From Candidatus Dormiibacterota bacterium (GTDB lineage: Bacteria > Chloroflexota > Dormibacteria > Aeolococcales > Bog-877): 48,206 nucleotides of DNA. The notes below the pieces were generated by a model. It was not told the DNA's origin. It made no database searches and was given only the letters and a program-made list of their open reading frames with translations. Positions 32,587 through 41,104 of the stretch are shown in pieces. The translations under genes were made by a program, and so were the position numbers. Where the stretch lies: NCBI GenBank assembly GCA_027313505.1, contig DAHVDN010000021.1:1-48206 (forward strand). Direction: 5' to 3'. Each line of letters begins with the position of its first letter. Position 1 is the first letter of the stretch.

Positions 32587-34770
32587 TTGACGAAGCTCAG
32601 CTCCGGAGTTTTGACGGTTTTTCTCGGAGCCGCTCCGGGGGTTGGCAAGACCTACACCATGCTCGAGGAGGCGCGCCGCGAGCTCGGAGAAGGCACCGAC
32701 GTGGTGGTGGCCTGGGTTCAGACCTACGGGCGGCCGCTCACCGAGCAGGCCGCAAGCGGGCTCGAGCGGATTCCGCCGCAGATGGTTCTCTATCGAGGCA
32801 TCAGTTTGGAGGAGATGGATCTGACTGCGGTCCTGGCGCGCCGTCCCCAGCTGGCGCTGGTCGATGAGTTGGCTCACACCAATGTCGAGGGCAGCCTGCT
32901 CCAGAAGCGGTGGCAGGATGTTGAGGCGATCTTGGCAGCGGGAATTGACGTTTGGAGCACCGTCAATATCCAGCACATCGAGAGCTTGAGGGATGTGGTC
33001 GAGCAGGTAACGGGTGTCTCGGTTCGGGAGTCGGTCCCCGACTCGGTGCTGGACTCAGCTCGAGAGCTGCGGCTGGCGGACATCACCCCAGAAGCACTTC
33101 GCAAACGGATGCTGCACGGGAACGTCTACCCCCCGGAGAGGGTCGAGGTGGCTCTGCAGAGCTTCTTTCGCGAAGGGAACCTGACCGCCCTGCGCGAACT
33201 GGCACTTCTCTACACCGTTCAGCATCAGCGGGCCCAGGGTGCCCCGGCGGCAGTGCCGCCATCAAATGACCGAGTCCTGATCCTGGCCCGACCCGACCAT
33301 ACGGCTCAGGGCCTGATCCGCCGAGGTGCGAGGATGGGTCGAAGGCTTTCCGCTGGCGTGACCGTCCTGGCCCTGGGAGAGGGGGTCGACGCAGAGGGGA
33401 CGCTGTTTCAAGCCGAGACCCTGGCCGCGGACCTTGGCGTGGACTTTCGGCGCTGTCCTTTGATGGCCACCCCCGAGAAGCTTACTGCTGAGATCGACAG
33501 CTTCGGGGCGACCCATCTTGTGGTGGCGGCCCCGTCGGGAAGCAGACTGGGTGGTCGACAGGAGCCGCTCCTGAGGCATCTCCTCGAGGATCTTGGGGAG
33601 CGGCACCTTCACGTGATTGGTCGACGATTGGGCACTTGGCCGGTGACCGCTGACGACCCGCGCCCGAGTCCTGAGAGCTACCTGGAACCGGAGGCCGGGC
33701 CTGGGGTTAAGGGCCGTTTGCGTGTCTATTTGGGCTATGCGCCTGGTGTTGGGAGGACCACCAGGATGCTGGAAGAGGCCGGGCGTCGGCAGCGCCGAGG
33801 GGCAGAGGTTGTAGTTGCGGCGGCGGGAGGGCGCAACAGGCCATCGGTTCAGCTGCTTCTCTCCAACCTCCGAGTGGTGCCCTCCCTGCCCACCGGTGGA
33901 ATCGATGTCGACGGCGTTTTGCGACAGAACCCGAGCGTTGTCTGTGTCGATGACCTGGCGATCTCGGACCTGGCGTCCCACCTGCCGCGGCACGAGCAGA
34001 TCCAGCGCCTCTTGGAGGCAGGTGTCAACGTTGTGGCGACGCTGGGTGTCATCTACCTGCCGGGCTTTGAGATGGCTCGGGAGCGCCTTGCCCCATTTCT
34101 CGACGACCTGGACGGGCAGGCGTCCGTGGTCCCGGACTCCGTCCTCGATGGGGCGGAAGAGATTGAATTGGTCGATATCCCACCTGCCGAACTGCGGGAG
34201 AGGGTACGGTCGGCGTGGGTGGTCGCCACCCGAGAGGTGGCTTCAGCACTTGCCGCGTTCCAGGAGGAGATGCTTGAAGAGCTGAGAACCGCGGCCTTGC
34301 GCCGGGTGGCCGCTCACACCGAGCAACGGCTGCAGCGCTACATCACCAGCAACGCCATCCACACGGTGTGGGCTGTTCAGGAGAGGATCGCCGTGGCGCT
34401 GCGACCCCAGCGAGTCGACCAGGCCCGGCAGCTGTTGCGGGCCGGCGTTGGAATGGCCCGGCGAGAGGATGCGGTGGTGGTGCTGGTCACTGTGGTTTCG
34501 GCCCACCCCCAACGGGCCGAATCGGAGGCTATCGCCGAGCTCTCCAAACTCGCCGCTGCCCAGGGGGCGTCCCTGGTGCCGATCCCAGACCAGTGGGGGG
34601 TCGCAGAGTCGCTCGTCCGATGGGCCGACACCCACCAGGTGACGACCATCATCATGCCTGCCCCCGGCTTGCACCGGCGGATGCCATGGGAAAGGCCGGT
34701 GGCTCTCGATGTGATCCGGTTCGCCCGGGACACGGACATTCACATAGTCGGTGCGAAACTTCTACCGTAG
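32587..34770 (+). CDS. kdpD: Stand-alone KdpD sensor domain, tandemly duplicated
   Basis: 727 residues with two copies of KdpD plus Usp. Copy 1: Walker A GAAPGVGKT (14-22), DELAHTN (93-99), Usp ~228-350. Copy 2: Walker A GYAPGVGRT (383-391), degenerate DDLAIS (455-460), Usp ~595-727. The shared RESVPDSVLDSARELRLADI (148-167) has a counterpart SVVPDSVLDGAEEIELVDI (513-531). No membrane or kinase domain. The TTG start follows GGTGAG. KdpD senses low K+, and its KdpD and Usp domains are regulatory (IIA-Ntr, c-di-AMP in some species). Copy 2 has lost the invariant Walker Lys (Arg390), so only copy 1 is expected to bind ATP. Divergent from the kinase (190-base gap) and overlaps kdpC by 9 bases, tail to tail. 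Confidence 0.9.
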   Translation: MTKLSSGVLTVFLGAAPGVGKTYTMLEEARRELGEGTDVVVAWVQTYGRPLTEQAASGLERIPPQMVLYRGISLEEMDLTAVLARRPQLALVDELAHTNVEGSLLQKRWQDVEAILAAGIDVWSTVNIQHIESLRDVVEQVTGVSVRESVPDSVLDSARELRLADITPEALRKRMLHGNVYPPERVEVALQSFFREGNLTALRELALLYTVQHQRAQGAPAAVPPSNDRVLILARPDHTAQGLIRRGARMGRRLSAGVTVLALGEGVDAEGTLFQAETLAADLGVDFRRCPLMATPEKLTAEIDSFGATHLVVAAPSGSRLGGRQEPLLRHLLEDLGERHLHVIGRRLGTWPVTADDPRPSPESYLEPEAGPGVKGRLRVYLGYAPGVGRTTRMLEEAGRRQRRGAEVVVAAAGGRNRPSVQLLLSNLRVVPSLPTGGIDVDGVLRQNPSVVCVDDLAISDLASHLPRHEQIQRLLEAGVNVVATLGVIYLPGFEMARERLAPFLDDLDGQASVVPDSVLDGAEEIELVDIPPAELRERVRSAWVVATREVASALAAFQEEMLEELRTAALRRVAAHTEQRLQRYITSNAIHTVWAVQERIAVALRPQRVDQARQLLRAGVGMARREDAVVVLVTVVSAHPQRAESEAIAELSKLAAAQGASLVPIPDQWGVAESLVRWADTHQVTTIIMPAPGLHRRMPWERPVALDVIRFARDTDIHIVGAKLLP

Positions 34771-35325
34771 CCGGGACTCCAGAGCCTTAAGCGCCTGATT
34801 GAGCTGAAGCACGTTGATATAGGACGGCCCCAGGAAGCCGAACTCTGGACCCTGGGTTTGGGTTCTGATCAACTGGCGGAGCCGGGCAGACGATAATCCC
34901 GTAGCTCGTGAGACCATGGGGATCTCAGCCACAGCGTCGGCGGGAGTGATGTCGGGGTCATATCCACTTGCCGAGGTCGTGACCAGGTCGGTTGTGGGGT
35001 CGACCCCCTGGCTGTGCCAGTAGGCGATGAGCTTACGCGTTTGCCGGACCAGGGTCTCGGATCTGGGTCCGAGGTTGGCAGCACCGGAGGAGCCTGGCTT
35101 GCCGTTGAGGAGGAGCGGATTGTCGGCGTCGGGTCTTCCGTGGAACCAGTCGGGGCTGGTCCAACTCTGTCCCACCAAGGCCGAGCCGCCCTTGACCAGC
35201 GAGCCATTGGCTTGATGGTTGAAGAGGAGCTGGGAGATGCCGGTGCCCACCAGCGGATATCCGACTCCGAACAAGACTATGGCAACCAAGGATAGGACGA
35301 TCGCTCGGCGCAGCTGGGCTAGCAT
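34762..35325 (-). CDS. kdpC: K+-transporting ATPase subunit C
   Basis: 187 residues: one N-terminal membrane helix (AIVLSLVAIVLFGVGYPLVG), then the periplasmic-type domain with GSALVGQSW, WFHGRPDADNP, SGAANLGPRSETL and LVTTSASGYDPDITPADA. It helps KdpB bind ATP and forms part of the KdpFABC complex. Last gene of the kdp operon, 21 bases after kdpB; its 3' end overlaps the sensor gene on the other strand. Confidence 0.95.
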   Translation of the reverse strand: MLAQLRRAIVLSLVAIVLFGVGYPLVGTGISQLLFNHQANGSLVKGGSALVGQSWTSPDWFHGRPDADNPLLLNGKPGSSGAANLGPRSETLVRQTRKLIAYWHSQGVDPTTDLVTTSASGYDPDITPADAVAEIPMVSRATGLSSARLRQLIRTQTQGPEFGFLGPSYINVLQLNQALKALESRLR

Positions 35326-35346
35326 TCGAAGTCGACTCCTTGTTTG

Positions 35347-37416
35347 TCAGTAGAGGTGGGTGGCCGTCAGGAGTAGGTCGATGAGCTTGATCCCGAGAAA
35401 CGGAGTGATGATCCCTCCCAGGCCGTATACGAGCACATTGCGGCGCAGAACGGAAGCGGCGCCTGATGGCCGCCACCTTACCCCGCGAAGGGCCAGAGGG
35501 ATGAGTGCCACGATCACCAAGGCGTTGAAGATGACGGCCGACAGAACGGCGCTCTGCGGGCTGTGCAACCGCATGACGTTCAGTGCCTCCAGCTGGGGGT
35601 AGGTGGCGGCAAACAGAGCCGGGATGATTGCGAAGTACTTGGCCACGTCGTTGGCGATGGAGAAGGTGGTGAGGGCGCCTCTGGTGATCAGAAGCTGCTT
35701 TCCGACCTCCACCACCTCTATGAGCTTTGTGGGGTTGGAGTCGAGGTCGACCATGTTTCCCGCCTCCTTGGCGGCGGTGGTCCCGGTGTTCATCGCGACT
35801 CCCACGTCAGCTTGAGCCAGAGCGGGTGCGTCATTGGTCCCGTCCCCGGTCATGGCGACCAACTTCCCTCCGGCCTGTTCCTCCCGGATGAGGGCCATCT
35901 TGGTCTCGGGTGTCGCCTCGGCAAGGAAGTCGTCGACACCTGCCTCGCGGGCTATGGCTGCGGCCGTCAAGGGGTTGTCTCCCGTGATCATCACGGTTCT
36001 GATACCGGCCCTCCGCAGCTCCGCGAAGCGTTCAGCGATACCCGGCTTGACCACGTCCTTCAGTTCGATGACCCCGAGCAGGTCGGGGCCGTCGGCGACC
36101 ACCAGCGGTGTGGATCCGGCGGCCGCGATCCGGTCGACCACCTGGCGCAACTCCGAAGGAAGGGTCCCCCCCAGCTCCTCGGCCCAGCGCATGACGGCTT
36201 CGGCGGCGCCCTTGCGGATGCGGCGATCGCCGAAGTCAATTCCGGACATCCTCGTGGTTGCTGAGAAAGGAACGAAGTTGCCCTGGCCCGCCGGGGCGGT
36301 GTCGGAGATCTCAAACCGATCTCGAGCGAAGGCCACGATCGATCGGCCCTCTGGGGTCTCATCCGCCAGCGAGGAGAGGAGTGCTGTCTGGGCGAGGTCG
36401 CGATCACGGTGCCCCCCGACCGGGATGAAGGCGGAAGCCATCCGATTCCCCAGGGTGATGGTGCCGGTCTTGTCCAAGAGCAGGGTCTGGACGTCCCCGG
36501 CAGCCTCCACCGCCCGCCCACTCATCGCCAGCACGTTGCGCTGCACCATCCGGTCCATTCCAGCGATCCCGATGGCGGACAAAAGGGCCCCGATCGTGGT
36601 CGGGATGAGGCAGACCAGTAGGGCTACGAGGATTACCACTGAGACTGACCCCCCGGCGTAGTTGGCGAAGGGATCGAGGCTCACCACCACCGGGAGGAAT
36701 ACGACGGTCAGCGCCGCCAACAGGATGGTCAGAGCGATCTCGTTAGGGGTCTTCTGGCGGTTGGCCCCCTCCACCAGGGAGATCATCCGATCCATGAAGG
36801 TGTTGCCCCGCTCGGCGGTGATCTGGATGACGATCCGGTCTGAAAGGACCTTGGTGCCTCCGGTCACCGCTGACCTGTCACCTCCCGACTCCCTGATAAC
36901 AGGGGCCGACTCCCCGGTGATCGCAGACTCGTCGACGGAGGCGATCCCCTCGGCAATCTCTCCGTCAGATGGGATGATGTCGCCGGCCTCGCACACCACA
37001 AGGTCACCTTGGCGCAGGTCTGCCGAGACGACGCTCTCTTCGGTGCCGGACTGGGTGAGCCGTCGTGCTTGGGTGTCCGACCTCATCCGGCGCAGGGTGT
37101 CGGCCTGGGCCTTGCCTCTACCTTCGGCAACCGCTTCTGCGAAGTTGGCGAAGATCACAGTGAGGAAAAGCCAGAAGGTGATGCTCCAACTGAAAACACT
37201 GGGACGGAAGCTCGCCTCCAGCAGCGTCACCACGGTGCCGACCAGGACCACGAACATGACCGGATTGCGAATCTGGACCCTGGGGTCCAACTTCAGCACC
37301 GACCCGAGCAGCGCCTGCCGAAGTATCGCCGGGTCGAAGAGCCCTCGAGCCTTGGCCATTGACTTTGTCCCGTGATCGGTGGTCGGCGCTACCGGTGCGA
37401 GACCGCTCGTTCCCAT
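35347..37416 (-). CDS. kdpB: K+-transporting P-type ATPase subunit B
   Basis: 689 residues. The phosphorylation motif DKTGT has Asp315 ([14 protein letters not shown]); TGES lies at 167-170 ([15 protein letters not shown]), the site where KdpB is inhibited by serine phosphorylation in E. coli. Hinge [18 protein letters not shown] and the helix [20 protein letters not shown] are typical. Its ATG shares one base with the kdpA stop (TGATG), so the two are coupled. Full length and no broken motif. Confidence 0.97.
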   Translation of the reverse strand: MGTSGLAPVAPTTDHGTKSMAKARGLFDPAILRQALLGSVLKLDPRVQIRNPVMFVVLVGTVVTLLEASFRPSVFSWSITFWLFLTVIFANFAEAVAEGRGKAQADTLRRMRSDTQARRLTQSGTEESVVSADLRQGDLVVCEAGDIIPSDGEIAEGIASVDESAITGESAPVIRESGGDRSAVTGGTKVLSDRIVIQITAERGNTFMDRMISLVEGANRQKTPNEIALTILLAALTVVFLPVVVSLDPFANYAGGSVSVVILVALLVCLIPTTIGALLSAIGIAGMDRMVQRNVLAMSGRAVEAAGDVQTLLLDKTGTITLGNRMASAFIPVGGHRDRDLAQTALLSSLADETPEGRSIVAFARDRFEISDTAPAGQGNFVPFSATTRMSGIDFGDRRIRKGAAEAVMRWAEELGGTLPSELRQVVDRIAAAGSTPLVVADGPDLLGVIELKDVVKPGIAERFAELRRAGIRTVMITGDNPLTAAAIAREAGVDDFLAEATPETKMALIREEQAGGKLVAMTGDGTNDAPALAQADVGVAMNTGTTAAKEAGNMVDLDSNPTKLIEVVEVGKQLLITRGALTTFSIANDVAKYFAIIPALFAATYPQLEALNVMRLHSPQSAVLSAVIFNALVIVALIPLALRGVRWRPSGAASVLRRNVLVYGLGGIITPFLGIKLIDLLLTATHLY

Positions 37417-39110
37417 CAGAAGAACCTCCCGTGGCTGAGCTGCTCTACCAATGGACCAAGGGACACCGCAGGGAAGAAGGTCAGCCCTCCAACTATCACG
37501 ATCACTCCGAGGAGGAGCACCACGAACATTTGGTTGTCGGTGCGGAAGGTGCCAGCGGATGCAGGCACCACCTGTTTGGCTGCCAGCGCACCGGCCAGAG
37601 CCAAGACCGGAAGCATGATCCCGAAGCGGCCGATGAGCATGTCGATGCCACCCACTACGTTGTAGAAGACCGTGTTGCCGTTCAGCCCCCCGAAGGCGGA
37701 CCCGTTGTTGTTGCCCTGGGAGGTCAGCGCGTACAGGATCTCGGTGAATCCATGGGGACCGGAGTTGAAGGCCCCGGCCCTGCCCACCGGTAGGGCGGTG
37801 GCGATCCCAGCCAGCACCAGTACGGTGATCGGCATTATGAGGACCCCTAGGCTGGCCAGCTTCACCTCCGTGGCCTGGATCTTCTTGCCCAGGTACTCGG
37901 GGGTTCGACCGATCATCAACCCCCCGATGAACACGGCCACGATCGCGTCTAGGAGGATGGTGTACAGACCGCTGCCAGCGCCACCTGGGGTGACCTCCCC
38001 GAGCATCATGCCCGTGAGCAGTCCGAAGCCTCCCATGGGGTTGAAGGAATCGTAGGCCGAATCGGCCGACCCGGTGGATGTCTGGGTGGAGGCGACCCCG
38101 AACAGAGCGGAGTTCAGGCTCCCGAAGCGGACCTCCTTGCCCTCCATGTTGCCGGTCGGCTGGTGGGTCAGCCCGGCGGCCGCCACCGCCGGGTTCGGCT
38201 GGGCTTCGGCGAAGGCGGTGAACGAGGTCCAGATCCCGAATATGACCACCATCGCCGCAAGCAGGGCAATCCCCTGACGCACGGAACCAACCATCTTCCC
38301 GAAGGTGTAGGTCAGCGCCACCGGGATGGCCAGAACCAGGGCTATGGAGAGGAAGTCGGTCAGCGCCGTCGGGTTCTCGAAGGGGACTGCGCTGTTGGTG
38401 TTGTAGAAGCCGCCCCCATTGGTGCCGAGCTGCTTTATGGCCTCCATGAACCCAACCGGGCCCAGCGGGATCAATTGAGTCACGCCGTTTAGGGAGTCAC
38501 GCACGAGGGCGGGCCCGCTCAATGTCTGGACGGCTCCCTGGGCGACGAAGATGAGGCCGGCCAAAAAGGCGATGGGCAGCAGCACATACAGGGAGCCGCG
38601 GACGGTGTCAACCCAGAAGTTTCCGATGGTCTGTTCCCCGTGGCGGGCAAAGCCTCGGATCAGAGCGATGGCCACCGCGATGCCAACGGCAGCTGAGATG
38701 AACTGTTGGACCTGCAATGCCACCATCTGGCTGAAGTAGGACATCGTGGTCTCGCCCGCGTAGTTCTGCCAGTTGGTGTTGGTGACGAAGGAGACCGCGG
38801 TGTTCCAGCTGAGCGCGGGGGAGACAGCTGCCAGGTGCTGCGGGTTGAAGGGAAGGCCCGGCTGGAGCCGGAGAATCAGGTAGGTGGCAAGGATGGAGAC
38901 TCCGGAGAAGATGATCAAGGAAACTGAATATCGCTGCCAGCTCTGCTCCTCACCATCGCTCACGCCGAGGACTCTGTAGATCGGAAGTTCCGCAAAAGCG
39001 AACCATTTCGCCCGACCGCTGTACACCGCGACTAGGTATTCACCGAGGAACCGCCAGGCCAGCCCCAGGACCACCACCAAAACCAGGCAGGTGATCAGGA
39101 AATGGCCCAT
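37416..39110 (-). CDS. kdpA: K+-transporting ATPase subunit A
   Basis: 564 residues, the K+-binding and selectivity subunit related to KtrB/TrkH channels. Selectivity loop [20 protein letters not shown] is clear, as are [20 protein letters not shown] and [20 protein letters not shown]. Ten or so helices. The ATG at 39110 directly follows the kdpF stop (no gap). Length matches family. Confidence 0.97.
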   Translation of the reverse strand: MGHFLITCLVLVVVLGLAWRFLGEYLVAVYSGRAKWFAFAELPIYRVLGVSDGEEQSWQRYSVSLIIFSGVSILATYLILRLQPGLPFNPQHLAAVSPALSWNTAVSFVTNTNWQNYAGETTMSYFSQMVALQVQQFISAAVGIAVAIALIRGFARHGEQTIGNFWVDTVRGSLYVLLPIAFLAGLIFVAQGAVQTLSGPALVRDSLNGVTQLIPLGPVGFMEAIKQLGTNGGGFYNTNSAVPFENPTALTDFLSIALVLAIPVALTYTFGKMVGSVRQGIALLAAMVVIFGIWTSFTAFAEAQPNPAVAAAGLTHQPTGNMEGKEVRFGSLNSALFGVASTQTSTGSADSAYDSFNPMGGFGLLTGMMLGEVTPGGAGSGLYTILLDAIVAVFIGGLMIGRTPEYLGKKIQATEVKLASLGVLIMPITVLVLAGIATALPVGRAGAFNSGPHGFTEILYALTSQGNNNGSAFGGLNGNTVFYNVVGGIDMLIGRFGIMLPVLALAGALAAKQVVPASAGTFRTDNQMFVVLLLGVIVIVGGLTFFPAVSLGPLVEQLSHGRFF

Positions 39111-39197
39111 TCAGAAGGCCTCGGGCTTGAACATCGCAAAGCCCAGATAGACCAATAGGACGACCGCTAGCCCGAGCAGGATCAGGTGGATCACCAT
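39111..39197 (-). CDS. kdpF: K+-transporting ATPase small subunit F
   Basis: 28 residues: MVIHLILLGLAVVLLVYLGF followed by AMFKPEAF. A single helix with the KPE(R/A)F ending typical of KdpF, which stabilises the complex. It directly precedes kdpA. The start overlaps the stop of the upstream 27-aa gene by one base (TGATG-like). Confidence 0.9.
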   Translation of the reverse strand: MVIHLILLGLAVVLLVYLGFAMFKPEAF

Positions 39198-39280
39198 CAG
39201 AGGTGTTCCAGCCACCGGATCGCCAACAGCCCCAGCACCACGAAGACCAGAGTTCCCCCCACCGCGATCAAATCTGCCAT
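39197..39280 (-). CDS. 27-aa single-helix membrane peptide upstream of kdpF
   Basis: MADLIAVGGTLVFVVLGLLA then IRWLEHL-stop. One hydrophobic helix with a short charged tail. Its stop overlaps the kdpF start, so it is translationally coupled, and it is the first gene of the operon. Similar short helices precede kdpF in other GC-rich genomes but have no name; possibly a second accessory subunit. Candidate operator repeats lie 20-75 bases upstream. Confidence 0.65.
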   Translation of the reverse strand: MADLIAVGGTLVFVVLGLLAIRWLEHL

Positions 39281-40171
39281 GGCCCCAAGGCTCGCAGTGA
39301 TGGCGTAAAGGATGTGCCAAGTCCCGCCTACAACCCATAAAGGACTTGTAAAGAGGGGGGAGAGCGGAAGGCCCGGCGAGTCGGGTCCCTCCAATTGAGC
39401 CCGAGTTTGAGGGAACAGGAGATCCAGCTCGAGCCGGTGTGCTGGCCAGGCTGAGGGCCCGGCCGATCACGAGCACAGCGGTGGGAGAGGTGGGGGGGGT
39501 ATTGAGGCGCTCGCTGCGGGGAGGGGCTGAGGATTGGCGCGCGACCCTGCCTGTGACAGATACCAGCCTTGAGCCCAGGGCCGTCACCGGTGAGCGGTCT
39601 CCTGTCGTGTCCGAAGTTGATGGTATTGAGCGGCGACCACCTGCTGGGCCGGTACACCAGTCCCGGTCGCCATCGGAAGCTGGATTGGGCACGAAGAGCT
39701 TCAGCCCGGTGCTCCCGCTTGGGGTCTTCAGCGCTCGAGCGACGTGGGTCATCGCCAAAGGCTGTCTGTCCGACCAGGTGAAGGGGACGCTCACGCCTGG
39801 CTCGGACAAACGAGGATGAGGAGTTGGCGGCCAGACCCTTTGGAGCTTCGGCGAAAGTTCCAGGCACCGTGACTGGCCAGGTTTCGTGTCCGACGCGGGC
39901 CCCAGCTGGGGGTTGGGACGTGCTCCACGAGGACCTGCCCCTCTGAGCTCCCCGAGTCCGCTGGCGAAGTCGGTCCGCCTCACTCGCCCCGTCACCTTAT
40001 GAGGTCCGACCGGGACTTCGCGATCTCAGACGCCGCGGTTCTTGTTGAGTTGCTACCCGAACGGACCCTTGTACGAGGCTACACTGACGTCCTTCGTGCG
40101 TCATAAGGCAGCCCGGAGGAGGAGGTTTATCTGGAGAGCTTTCTTAAAAATCTTGAGAATGTGGCCCAGGG
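39281..40171. other. Long intergenic region upstream of the kdp operon
   Basis: About 890 bases. Near 39303-39354 it holds candidate KdpE repeats. Beyond that I see no convincing gene, no tRNA, and no recognisable ydaO/c-di-AMP riboswitch, though such an RNA could be missed by eye. Confidence 0.4.
39303..39354 (-). promoter_or_regulatory. Candidate KdpE-binding repeats upstream of kdp operon
   Basis: Read on the minus strand, TTTACA and TTTATG start 11 bases apart (CTTTACAAGTCCTTTATGGG, 39334-39353), one helical turn as in OmpR-family tandem sites, and a third CTTTACGCC lies at 39303-39311. E. coli KdpE boxes are T-rich with TTTATA/TTTACA. No unambiguous -35/-10 was found. Confidence 0.4.
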
Positions 40172-40432
40172 ATGGGACCAAACCAGCCCTTGGCGGAACT
40201 TCCGCACCACCGTTGCGCCGGATGCCAGACCCAGATGGAATGTCGCGGTCCCCATACCCGGCGGACCGGTGGCCCGCAGCGTGGGTTCGGCCTGGGGGCG
40301 GACATGCTCCTGGGGGCCGGACTGGCCCATCGCCTCAACCAGGCGACCGAACGCAACATGGTGATGCAAGTCATGGTGTGCCCCAACTTCGGCGAGGTCA
40401 CCTTCATCAACGAACCCCAGCGAGGGTTTTGA
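40172..40432 (+). CDS. Small hypothetical protein with partial zinc-ribbon pattern
   Basis: 86 codons with strongly GC-biased third positions. It contains CAGCQTQMEC in the first third and VCPNFGEVTFINEPQRGF at the end. A zinc ribbon would normally have CxxC pairs at both ends, but the second reads CPNFG, so one cysteine of the second pair is absent. No ribosome binding site is obvious and the N-terminus is uncertain. Function unknown. Confidence 0.5.
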   Translation: MGPNQPLAELPHHRCAGCQTQMECRGPHTRRTGGPQRGFGLGADMLLGAGLAHRLNQATERNMVMQVMVCPNFGEVTFINEPQRGF

Positions 40433-40510
40433 GGAGAAAGTTCATTCCTGCCCGGCCGGCCGGGTGCTTGGGCCGCTGTCGAACCAGGGGCCGATGTGGT
40501 GGCCTGTCTG

Positions 40511-40975
40511 CTAATGACCCAGCAGGTGATCAACCGAGATTTCTCCCGGGCCGGTGAGTCCAATGGCCAGGGCAGCGGCCCCGACGATTAGGGCAAACTC
40601 GTAACCCCCCTGTCCGTAGAGGCCGGTCTTCCAGTGTGCTGCCCGAACCGCGACTCCCATGTTGACTGCCACAGTCAGGCTGGCCAATGGCGTTGCGGCT
40701 CCAAGGGCGAGCGCCAGACCGCCCCCGAACTCCGTCAGACCGCTGGCGCGCGCCGCCGCACCCGGCATCGGGACCCCCATCTTCTCCAGGTGGCCCGCGA
40801 AAGCTGCGATCCCGCTCTTTTCCCACGCCGGGGCGTAGTTGGAGCCCAGCAGGGACGATAAGGCAGTTGGCGGCCGCCGATCAGGGCCACCAAACAGCTT
40901 GGGAAGGCCGTGCGCCGCCAATAGAGATCCTGTGGTGAGTCTCAGGGCCAACAGCCCTAGGTCAGATCGGCGCAC
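40511..40975 (-). CDS. DoxX family membrane protein
   Basis: About 154 residues starting at GTG 40975 (VRRSDLGLLALRLTTGSLLA), chosen because GGGAG lies about 6 bases upstream; the open frame goes 22 codons further. DoxX features are LLAAHGLPKLFGG, a long loop, ASGLTEFGGGLALALG, then four helices ending FALIVGAAALAIGLTGPGEI. DoxX-like proteins are membrane subunits of quinone or thiosulfate oxidoreductases or of unknown redox roles. No partner gene adjacent. Confidence 0.88.
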   Translation of the reverse strand: MRRSDLGLLALRLTTGSLLAAHGLPKLFGGPDRRPPTALSSLLGSNYAPAWEKSGIAAFAGHLEKMGVPMPGAAARASGLTEFGGGLALALGAATPLASLTVAVNMGVAVRAAHWKTGLYGQGGYEFALIVGAAALAIGLTGPGEISVDHLLGH

Positions 40976-41104
40976 TGCTGTCTCCCGTTGGAATGGCCCC
41001 ACGGCCGGCGGTCTGCTTTGATGCGGTGGTTGCCTGAGCAACCATACCCTGACCAGCCGGCTGTCTGGTGATCTGAGGTGACGTCCGGCACCTACCGCCG
41101 GTGT

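Noticed and set aside
39281..40171. Possible c-di-AMP (ydaO) riboswitch before the kdp operon
   Set aside because: Looked for because kdp operons are sometimes so controlled, but I could not recognise the conserved core on the minus strand.
40042..40557. A 171-codon plus-strand frame upstream of doxX
   Set aside because: Low-complexity Arg/Pro/Gly translation; the overlapping 40172-40432 frame has better codon bias and Cys motifs.
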